Assembly: GCA_043101635.1 (NCBI GenBank)
Contig: JBICIE010000075.1
Coordinates: 1 to 8,121, forward strand
Length of the DNA stretch: 8,121 nt
Origin: CAYMJK01 sp043101635
GTDB lineage: Bacteria > Planctomycetota > Phycisphaerae > Phycisphaerales > UBA1924
Direction: 5' to 3'
The number at the start of each line of letters is the position of its first letter. Position 1 is the stretch's first letter. Below, piece by piece: positions 1 through 5,372 of the stretch. The translations under genes and the position numbers were made by a program. The notes under the pieces were generated by a model. It saw nothing but the letters and a program-made list of their open reading frames with translations. It was not told where the DNA came from and made no database searches.

Positions 1-3000
1 AAGAAGAAGAAGTCGCCTTCGTCCACTTCTTGCACTCCATCTCTCCGTCTCTCCGTCTCTCCGTCTCCTGCTCCAAGCACTCCATCTCTTCGTCTCTCCG
101 TCTCTCCGTCTCCTGCTCCAAGCACTCCGTCTCTTCGTCTCTCCGTCTCTCCGTCTCCTGCTCCAAGCACTCCATCTCTTCGTCTCTCCGTCTCTCCGTC
201 TCCTCCTCCAAGCACTCCGTCTCTCCGTCTCTCCGTCTCTCCGTCTCCTCCTCCAACGAACAATCCCACCCACTCGCATTCACATCGACTTGGCGCACCT
301 CCACCCCATGCTCGCTGGCATCCCGCACGATCTGCGCCGGCGCATAGAACCCCATCGGCTGGCTGTTGATCAGCGCTGCCGCGAACGCCGCCGGCTCGTA
401 CAGCTTCAGCCACGCCGAGACGTACACGATCAGCGCAAAGCTCGCCGCGTGTGACTGCGGGAAGCCGTACTCGCTGAACCCCTTGATCTGCTCGAAGCAC
501 CGCTCGGCGAACTGCGGCGTGTAGCCGCGCTCCAGCATCCCGCCGATGAGCTTCTCGCCGAACTTCGCGATCTGATCGCCCTTGCGCTTCCACGCCGCCA
601 TGGCCCGGCGCAGCTTGTCCGCCTCCCCCGGCGTGAACCCGCCGGCCACGATCGCAAGCTCCATCGCCTGCTCCTGGAACAGGGGCACGCCCAGCGTCTT
701 GCCCAGGATCGCCTCCACCTCCGGCGGAAACTCCGGAACCGGCTCCTCCCCGCGCCGCCGGCGCAGGTACGGATGCACCATCTTCCCCTGGATCGGCCCC
801 GGGCGCACGATGGCAACCTCGATCACCAGGTCATAAAAGCACCGCGGGCGCAGCCGCGGCAGCATCGACATCTGGGCCCGGCTCTCGATCTGGAAGACGC
901 CGACGGTGTCGGCACGGCAGATGGCGTCGTAGACGGCGGGATCGGTGAGGTTGGCGGCGATGGCGCGGTAGGTTTTAAGGACGACGTTGGAGTCAGGTGG
1001 TGGAGAGATTGGAGAATGAGAGAATAGAGAATAGTGAATATCTATTCTTGCAGACTGGCGATGAGGCCTTGAAGCACTCGACTGACTTCGTTGACAGTCG
1101 CCCAACATTCGTCGGTGACAACGATCATCTCCAGTGATGACGCCAGTTCGATTTGTGTCGACACTTCGTTCAGGGAGCCACGAGCTATCCGGAGGAACTT
1201 CAGAAGGTCCGACCGGCTCTCCCGTCCAAATCCCTCGGCAATGTTCGACGGTATCGAGACTGCTGAACGTCGCATCTGGCTCGTCAAACCAAACCGCTCT
1301 TCCGACGGCATTCCCCTGGTCAACACATAAACATGCTTCGCGAGGTCCATGGACTTCTGCCACGCCACGAGGTCTCGAAACGATTTCACCTGTGCCATCC
1401 CGTTTCTCCATCGGCTTCTTCACTATTCTCTGTTCTCTCATTCTCTGATCTCTTCTCCACCCAACCACAAACCCCAACGCCTTCCCCACACACGTCAACA
1501 TCCCCAGCCCAAGGCAGTCCACCTTCAGCATCCCCATCGCATCAATGTCGTCCTTGTCCCACTCGATCACCGTGCGGTCCGCCATCGCCGCGTTCTCAAT
1601 CGGGACAAGATCATGCAACGGGCGCTTCGTGATCACGAACCCGCCGACATGCTGCGACAGATGCCGCGGAAAACCCACGAGCTGGTTCGTCAGCGCAATC
1701 ACACGCCGCACCGTCACATCCCGCGGATCCAGCCCCGCCTCGCGCACCCGCTCGGCGCTGGTCCCCCCGCTCCAGTAATCCAGCCCCTTCGCCAGCCCGT
1801 CCACCGCATCCAGGCTCAGCCCCATCGCCTTGCCCACCTCGCGCACGGCGCTGCGCCCCCGGTAACTGATCACCTCCGCCGTCAAGGCCGCCCGGTCGCG
1901 CCCGTACCGCCGGTAGATGTGCTGGATCACCTCCTCCCGCCGTTCGTGCTCGAAGTCGATGTCGATGTCCGGCGGCTCATCCCGCTCGCGGCTGACGAAC
2001 CGCTCGAACAGCAGGTCAACACTCGCCGGATCCACCTCCGTCACGCCGGTGCAGTAGCACACCGCCGAGTTGGCCGCGGCGCCCCGTCCCTGACACAGAA
2101 TCCCCTGCGCGCGCGCAAACGTGACGATCTCATGCGCTGTCAGAAAATACGGGGCGTAGCCCAACTCCTCGATCAGCGCCAGTTCGCTCTGAAGCTGGTC
2201 CCGCGTCCGCTGCGGCACATCCCGCCCGTACCGCCGCCGCGCCCCCTCCTCGCACAGTTGCCGCAGGTACCCGATCGGCGTCATCCCCTCCGGTGTCGTC
2301 TCATCCGGATACTCGTAGCGCAGCTCATCCAGCCTGAACGCCGCCCGGCGCGCGATCTGCGCCGTCCGCCGCACCGCCTGCGGATAGGCGCCGAACAACC
2401 GAGCCATCTCCTCCGGCGCCTTCAGATGCCGCTCGGCGTTCGCCCGCAGGCGCAGCCCCGCCTGCTCGATGGTGCAGCCCTCGCGAATGCAGGTCAGCAC
2501 ATCCTGCAGCGCCCGTCGCGCCGGCTCGTGATACAGAACGTCATTGGTCGCCACGATCGGCACGCCGACGTATGCGCCGAGATCCACGATCTGGCGAAGC
2601 TGCGCCTCATCATCCGCCCCGTACCCGCGGCTCACCGCCAGCGACAGCCGATCATCATCGAACACCCCGCGCAGCCCGCGCACCACCTGCACGAACTCCT
2701 CACTCAACATCCACCCGTCGCCCCCCGACTCCCGACCCCCGACCCCCGTCTCCACAACCGCCAGCATCCCCTCCTGATGATCCAGCACATCATGCAGCGC
2801 CAGTTCACACTGCCCCTTCTCCGCCCGCCGTTTCCCCAGCGTCAGCAGCCGGCACAGGCGCGAATACGCCGCCAGATCCGTCGGATACAGCAGCACGCTC
2901 AGCCCCGCCGGCTCGACCAGCGCGATGCGCGAACCGACCACCAGCGGAATGCCCGCCTCCTTTGCTGCGACATGCGCCCGGACGACCCCGGCCAGCGTGT

Positions 3001-3217
3001 TGGTATCCGCAATCGCCGCCGCGGGGTGCCCGAGCTGCGCTGCCCGCTCGACCATCTCCTCCGGGTGGCTCGCCCCCGTCAGGAACGTGAAGTTGGTCGT
3101 CACCCCGAGCTCGATGTATTCGACCCCGGCGCGCCCTGCCTGCGCGCGCAAACTACTCCCACGATGCCCGGCCCGCAACGGATGCGGCTTGATCTTCCCG
3201 ATCGGAGCGTCAGGCAT
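1..3217 (-). CDS. dnaE2: Error-prone DNA polymerase DnaE2 (ImuC), 3' end outside window
   Basis: C-family DNA polymerase that extends across lesions as the catalytic member of the ImuA-ImuB-DnaE2 mutasome. I translated 1072 codons by hand and found no stop; the C-terminus lies beyond position 1. A PHP-like domain comes first (TTNFTFLTGASHPEE, about residues 40-54). Then come CQGRGAAANSAVCYC (around 365-380), the catalytic motif PDIDIDF (416-422) and the probable third catalytic Asp in KVDCLGLGML (D567). After an insertion follow DPAVYDAICRADTVGVFQIE, RPGPIQGKMVHPYL, FQEQAMELAIVAGGFTPGEA and SHAASFALIVYVSAWLK. The ATG at 3217 has AGGAG seven bases upstream. Three stretches do not look like the family: residues ~156-166, ~586-740 (a whole mobile-type element) and ~988-1062 (a minisatellite). 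All keep the frame. Family assignment is firm; activity with these insertions is unknown. Confidence 0.95.
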   Translation of the reverse strand, partial: MPDAPIGKIKPHPLRAGHRGSSLRAQAGRAGVEYIELGVTTNFTFLTGASHPEEMVERAAQLGHPAAAIADTNTLAGVVRAHVAAKEAGIPLVVGSRIALVEPAGLSVLLYPTDLAAYSRLCRLLTLGKRRAEKGQCELALHDVLDHQEGMLAVVETGVGGRESGGDGWMLSEEFVQVVRGLRGVFDDDRLSLAVSRGYGADDEAQLRQIVDLGAYVGVPIVATNDVLYHEPARRALQDVLTCIREGCTIEQAGLRLRANAERHLKAPEEMARLFGAYPQAVRRTAQIARRAAFRLDELRYEYPDETTPEGMTPIGYLRQLCEEGARRRYGRDVPQRTRDQLQSELALIEELGYAPYFLTAHEIVTFARAQGILCQGRGAAANSAVCYCTGVTEVDPASVDLLFERFVSRERDEPPDIDIDFEHERREEVIQHIYRRYGRDRAALTAEVISYRGRSAVREVGKAMGLSLDAVDGLAKGLDYWSGGTSAERVREAGLDPRDVTVRRVIALTNQLVGFPRHLSQHVGGFVITKRPLHDLVPIENAAMADRTVIEWDKDDIDAMGMLKVDCLGLGMLTCVGKALGFVVGWRRDQRMREQRIVKKPMEKRDGTGEIVSRPRGVAEVHGPREACLCVDQGNAVGRAVWFDEPDATFSSLDTVEHCRGIWTGEPVGPSEVPPDSSWLPERSVDTNRTGVITGDDRCHRRMLGDCQRSQSSASRPHRQSARIDIHYSLFSHSPISPPPDSNVVLKTYRAIAANLTDPAVYDAICRADTVGVFQIESRAQMSMLPRLRPRCFYDLVIEVAIVRPGPIQGKMVHPYLRRRRGEEPVPEFPPEVEAILGKTLGVPLFQEQAMELAIVAGGFTPGEADKLRRAMAAWKRKGDQIAKFGEKLIGGMLERGYTPQFAERCFEQIKGFSEYGFPQSHAASFALIVYVSAWLKLYEPAAFAAALINSQPMGFYAPAQIVRDASEHGVEVRQVDVNASGWDCSLEEETERRRDGETECLEEETERRRDEEMECLEQETERRRDEETECLEQETERRRDEEMECLEQETERRRDGEMECKKWTKATSSS
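33..257. repeat. Five-copy 45-bp minisatellite inside dnaE2
   Basis: Five head-to-tail 45-bp units occupy 33-77, 78-122, 123-167, 168-212 and 213-257. They differ by a few substitutions (CCATCTC versus CCGTCTC, TTCG versus TCCG, CTGCTCC versus CTCCTCC). Inside each unit is a shorter CTCCGTCT periodicity. Because 45 is a multiple of three, dnaE2 reads through as a charged 15-residue repeat (ETERRRDEEMECLEQ). It starts just after the conserved VRQVDVNASGWDCSLE segment, where other DnaE2 proteins continue with unrelated sequence. The copies are too similar and too simple to be an ordinary domain. Confidence 0.93.
999..1038 (+). repeat. Left terminal inverted repeat of IVS-like element
   Basis: Begins GGTGGAGAGATTGG and ends GAGAATAGTGAA. 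Aligned with the reverse complement of 1419-1461 it matches at 37 of 40 positions with one 3-base gap. The three mismatches would be G-U wobbles in a plus-strand RNA but A-C mismatches in the dnaE2-sense RNA. Confidence 0.85.
1042..1398 (-). CDS. Four-helix-bundle protein, S23/IVS type
   Basis: 118-residue protein matching the family encoded by 23S rRNA intervening sequences and related to the Avd accessory protein of diversity-generating retroelements. Family hallmarks are FRDLVAWQKSMDLAKHVY at the N-terminus, GLTSQMRRSAVSIPSNIAEG in the middle (about residues 38-57), and SRSDLLKFLRIARGSLNEVSTQ. Full length for the family. The ATG at 1398 has GGAG seven bases upstream (1406-1409), so it may be translated independently. 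It lies in the +1 frame relative to dnaE2, on the same strand, fully inside the dnaE2 reading frame, and is enclosed by inverted repeats. The molecular function of the family is not established; a nucleic-acid-binding role is usually assumed. No reverse transcriptase or variable repeat is visible, so a retroelement role is not supported. Confidence 0.9.
   Translation of the reverse strand: MAQVKSFRDLVAWQKSMDLAKHVYVLTRGMPSEERFGLTSQMRRSAVSIPSNIAEGFGRESRSDLLKFLRIARGSLNEVSTQIELASSLEMIVVTDECWATVNEVSRVLQGLIASLQE
1406..1409 (-). promoter_or_regulatory. Ribosome binding site of the four-helix-bundle gene
   Basis: GGAG on the minus strand, seven bases before the ATG at 1398. The same motif and spacing precede imuB, and AGGAG at the same spacing precedes dnaE2, so the nested gene carries a start signal of the local type. 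Confidence 0.6.
1419..1461 (-). repeat. Right terminal inverted repeat of IVS-like element
   Basis: Begins TTCACTATTCTC and ends CTTCTCCACC on the plus strand; partner of 999-1038. Paired, the two would bring the ends of the 463-bp element together as a long stem with the four-helix-bundle gene in the loop. Confidence 0.85.
2720..2752. repeat. Short G-rich tandem repeat in dnaE2
   Basis: On the coding strand the pattern is GGGGGTCGGGGGTCGGGAGTCGG-like, a 7-base unit (CCCGACC or CCCGACT on the plus strand) repeated about four times with variation. dnaE2 reads it as Gly-rich residues ~156-166 (ETGVGGRESGG) between HQEGMLAVV and WMLSEEFVQ in the PHP-like domain, where no conserved family motif is expected. 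Probably a low-complexity insertion that keeps frame. Confidence 0.55.
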
Positions 3218-3224
3218 GCGCGCG

Positions 3225-3229
3225 CTCCT
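3225..3229 (-). promoter_or_regulatory. Ribosome binding site of dnaE2 overlapping imuB stop
   Basis: AGGAG on the minus strand, seven bases before the dnaE2 ATG at 3217. Its first two bases are part of the imuB TAG stop (3230-3228), which favours translational coupling and supports this start. Confidence 0.75.
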
Positions 3230-5372
3230 ACGCCCACAGCCCGTGCACGAACCACCCGCCACCGAGGTCGGCCCTGCGACCTCGGCGCCCCTGCCCCATC
3301 TCGAACACAGGGCCTTGCCCCGGGCTCCGGCTCGGCGCCGCCGCCCGCGCTGCAGGTTCATGAATGGAGGACGATGGTCGCTTCGACGACCCCTTCAGGG
3401 TCGAGTCGTCTTCTTCATCGCTTCCGGGGGTGTCGCTCCACCCCGCCGGGGTTGCGCTCCACCCCCGGCTACTTTCGATGAGCCCTTCGGGCTCAGAAGG
3501 CGCAGGGCCAAACCCAACCCAACTCTGCGATCTCTGCGTTTCCTCTGCGGCCTCTGCGTTCTGCTTCTCTGCGTTCTGCTTCTCTGCCTTCTGCTTCTGG
3601 ATGCGCTGCCGGAACACCCACAACCACCGCCCGCGCGCATCCTGCAGCTTGAAGTAGTCACGCTCCGGCTCGCGCCCGCGCCACCACTCCCCGCCGATGC
3701 GTTCCGGCCCCACGCTCGTCTCGATGCGCAGTTCCTCGCTGCGCCAGCGCACGCGCAGCACCGGTCCATCAGGCGCCACCGTCATCACCCGGACCGGCTC
3801 CGGCTGCGCCAGCAGCATCGTCGGCCGATCGCCGCTGGCCACCTGCGATGCGACACCTCGCCGGCGCTGCCGCAGCGCCGGAATCAGCCGCTGGGCCCGC
3901 TCCGGCATGTGCGACTCCACGATCTCCGCGCGCAGCACGCGCTGCGCCCCCAGCCGGCTCGACAGCCCGTCGATCAACTCCGCAAGCTGCCGCTCCCGCT
4001 GCCGCGATTCGGCGCCATCATCACGCCAGCGCTGGCTCTGCCGGTGCGCAATCGGCGCCGACGCCCGCGCAACCAGTTCCATCCGCTCCACCCCGAAGCC
4101 CAGGTTCGCCCGCTCCAGCTTCGGACGCAGCAGGCTCCACAGATGTCGCCGCTCGCGGCTGGGCCCGGCAAGCTGAAACTCCAGCGATACCGGCGGCGCA
4201 TCCGACCGCTCCAAGACCAGTTCCAGGCGCATGGCGCCCCGCTCGCGGGATGCAAGCTGCGCGCACAGATCGCGCACCAGCCCGCGCGCAGCAAGTTCGA
4301 TCGCCTCCCACCGGCTCGTCGGCCCGTCGAACAGTCGCTCGGCCCGCAGCGGCGCCGGAGGGCGCACCGGCTCGATCGTCTCGATCGCCTCCCCCAGCGC
4401 CTGGGCAATCCGCAGCGGCAGCTCCGCCCCGAAGCGCGACGGCAGCGCCCCCCGCGGCAGCGCCAGCAGTTCCCCGATCCGCTCCACCCCCACCTCCGCC
4501 AGCCCGGCGCACACATCCTCCTCGATGCGCAGCGCACAAGTCGGCAGCCCCGCCAGCGCCTCGCGCAGCGAAGCCTCAGGAACGATCCAGGCGCCCCGCC
4601 CACCCCGAACACGGACCTGTCCCGCGCCGCCTGCTCCCTCTCCCGCGCCCCGCGGGAGAGGGCTGGGGTGAGGGCTACCACCTCTACTACTCCTCCTGCT
4701 CCTTCCGCCTCTCCCCCTACTCCACGCCTCCTTGCACATGCACTCCCCATACCGCGCCACCGCCCACGCCGCGCCGAACGTCGGCGCAATCGCCCCCCGC
4801 GCACACAACTCCAGCCGCTCCACCGCCCCAAGCACGGAGCTCAGCAGGCGCTCCTCTCCTCCGTACAGGCGCGCGCATCCTGTGACATCCATCAGCAGCC
4901 CATCCGGTGGATCGACCGCCACCCGCGGCACGAGGCGCACAGCCCACCGCGCCAGCGCCGCCAGCGCTGCCGCCTCCCGCTCCGGCGCATGCTCGACGAT
5001 GCGCACCGGCGCCGCCCCCAGCAGCGCTCGGGCGTCGCTCACCGTCATCCCCGCCCGCACACCCGCGCCTTCTGCTCGCTCACACCGCCCCACCACCTCC
5101 CGCCGCTGCCCGACCGGCGCCACGACGAGCATGGCCTCCGTGCGTCGCTGGCGCTCACGCTTCTTGAGCCCGAAGGGCTCATCGGAAATAGCCGGGGGTG
5201 GAGCGAGCGCAGCGAGCGACACCCCCGGAAGGCGCCCCATTTCAACACCCGACCCTGAAGGGGTCGTCGAAGCGCCCGCCGCGTCACGCCGTCCGCCGCG
5301 CCCCTGAGGACACTTCCTCCGCGCCACATCCACCGACCACATCGGCAGCCACAACGACAGCGCCCGTCTCAT
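3228..5372 (-). CDS. imuB: ImuB, Y-family polymerase-like mutasome protein
   Basis: Catalytically inactive relative of Y-family polymerases that bridges DnaE2 and the sliding clamp in the mutasome. Family landmarks in the 714-residue product are MRRALSLWLPMW at the N-terminus, AGMTVSDARALL, VDPPDGLLMDVTGCARLYGG, FGAAWAVARYG, GVERIGELLALPRGALPSRFG, and the closing pieces DARGRWLWVF and GGWFVHGLW. I chose the ATG at 5372 because the ImuB N-terminal motif starts there and GGAG lies seven bases upstream; the frame is open further upstream within imuA. The protein is longer than usual because of non-family insertions: residues ~33-69 (inverted-repeat copy B2), ~230-247 (REP-like palindrome and flanks) and ~590-705, which split the conserved C-terminal end and hold three different repeats. 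All keep frame. Confidence 0.93.
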   Translation of the reverse strand: MRRALSLWLPMWSVDVARRKCPQGRGGRRDAAGASTTPSGSGVEMGRLPGVSLAALAPPPAISDEPFGLKKRERQRRTEAMLVVAPVGQRREVVGRCERAEGAGVRAGMTVSDARALLGAAPVRIVEHAPEREAAALAALARWAVRLVPRVAVDPPDGLLMDVTGCARLYGGEERLLSSVLGAVERLELCARGAIAPTFGAAWAVARYGECMCKEAWSRGRGGRSRRSSRGGSPHPSPLPRGAGEGAGGAGQVRVRGGRGAWIVPEASLREALAGLPTCALRIEEDVCAGLAEVGVERIGELLALPRGALPSRFGAELPLRIAQALGEAIETIEPVRPPAPLRAERLFDGPTSRWEAIELAARGLVRDLCAQLASRERGAMRLELVLERSDAPPVSLEFQLAGPSRERRHLWSLLRPKLERANLGFGVERMELVARASAPIAHRQSQRWRDDGAESRQRERQLAELIDGLSSRLGAQRVLRAEIVESHMPERAQRLIPALRQRRRGVASQVASGDRPTMLLAQPEPVRVMTVAPDGPVLRVRWRSEELRIETSVGPERIGGEWWRGREPERDYFKLQDARGRWLWVFRQRIQKQKAEKQNAEKQNAEAAEETQRSQSWVGFGPAPSEPEGLIESSRGWSATPAGWSDTPGSDEEDDSTLKGSSKRPSSSIHEPAARAAAPSRSPGQGPVFEMGQGRRGRRADLGGGWFVHGLWA
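3258..3287. repeat. Palindromic repeat family A, copy 1 (imuB 3' end)
   Basis: Form GCCACCGAGGTCGGC-n-GCGACCTCGGCG, with a perfect 9-bp stem (3262-3270 with 3277-3285). Same layout as copies at 5785-5810 and 5892-5915, but with compensating stem changes (GAGGTC/GACCTC in place of GATGTC/GACATC). It sits in imuB just before the final WFVHGLW motif. Confidence 0.8.
3381..3494 (+). repeat. Dispersed repeat family B, copy 1 (imuB C-terminal region)
   Basis: A composite block: a CTTCGACGACCCCTTCAGGG end, a GGGGGTGTCGCTCCACC core, a CCACCCCCGGCTA segment and a GAGCCCTTCGGGCTC palindrome. Its reverse complement matches 5166-5274 over almost the whole length, with one segment that differs (GTCTTCTTCATCG versus the 5236-5250 part). 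imuB reads it as a Ser/Gly/Asp-rich linker (SEPEGLIESSRGW and onward). Confidence 0.88.
3523..3600. repeat. CTCTGCG-type low-complexity repeat with 15-bp tandem unit
   Basis: CTCTGCG recurs five times. The 3' half is a 15-bp tandem (TTCTGCTTCTCTGCG type, about three copies, the last with GCC for GCG). Encoded by imuB as KAEKQNAEKQNAEAAEETQR, immediately after the conserved WLWVFR. CTCTGCGTTTCCTCTGCG-like sequence is, as far as I know, a common dispersed low-complexity repeat in environmental bacterial genomes. Confidence 0.8.
4636..4675. repeat. REP-like palindrome inside imuB
   Basis: A perfect 12-bp stem, CCCTCTCCCGCG (4636-4647) with CGCGGGAGAGGG (4651-4662) and a 3-base loop, followed by CTGGGGTGAGGGC. 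This is the well-known CCCTCACCCCAGCCCTCTCCC class of dispersed bacterial palindromes. imuB reads it as SPHPSPLPRGAGEGAGG between AVARYG and WIVPEASLREALAGLP, an unconserved stretch. A pyrimidine-rich segment (4680-4735) flanks it. Confidence 0.85.
5166..5274 (-). repeat. Dispersed repeat family B, copy 2 (imuB N-terminal region)
   Basis: Inverted relative to 3381-3494. It has the GAGCCCGAAGGGCTC palindrome, then TAGCCGGGGGTGGAGCG, the AGCGACACCCCCGGAA core, and GACCCTGAAGGGGTCGTCG at the end. imuB reads it as TTPSGSG ... ISDEPFGLKK, placed between the N-terminal MRRALSLWLPMW motif and AMLVVAPVG. Confidence 0.88.

Larger units (their letters stand above)
999..1461 (-). mobile_element. IVS-like element with terminal inverted repeats and an S23-type gene, inserted in dnaE2
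   Basis: A 463-bp block, visibly less GC-rich than its surroundings, interrupts dnaE2 between KALGFV and the VVLKTYRAIAANLTDPAVYD segment. Its ends are imperfect inverted repeats (999-1038 and 1419-1461), and between them lies one gene for a four-helix-bundle protein of the S23/IVS family. This is the architecture of the intervening sequences known in 23S rRNA genes of some bacteria, but here the host is a protein-coding gene. The site corresponds to the loop after the third catalytic Asp, which varies in length in C-family polymerases. I see no clear target-site duplication. Both dnaE2 halves are in the same frame and the frame is open through the element. Mobility is inferred from architecture only. 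Confidence 0.72.

Noticed and set aside
33..257. CRISPR array
   Set aside because: The 45-bp units abut with no unique spacers and contain internal periodicity, so this is a minisatellite.
999..1461. Diversity-generating retroelement or group II intron
   Set aside because: The four-helix-bundle protein is Avd-related, but there is no reverse transcriptase, template/variable repeat pair or intron domain V-like hairpin in the window.
1..3217. dnaE2 as two separate gene fragments (pseudogene)
   Set aside because: Hand translation shows one continuous frame across the insertion with catalytic motifs intact. Decay cannot be excluded, but it is not shown by the sequence.
1349..3481. 710-residue plus-strand open frame
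   Set aside because: It is antisense to dnaE2. Its Arg/Pro/His-rich product matches nothing, while the minus strand gives clear polymerase motifs.
2925..5258. 777-residue plus-strand open frame
   Set aside because: Mostly antisense to imuB, with a low-complexity Pro/Arg/Ala product typical of GC-rich shadow frames.
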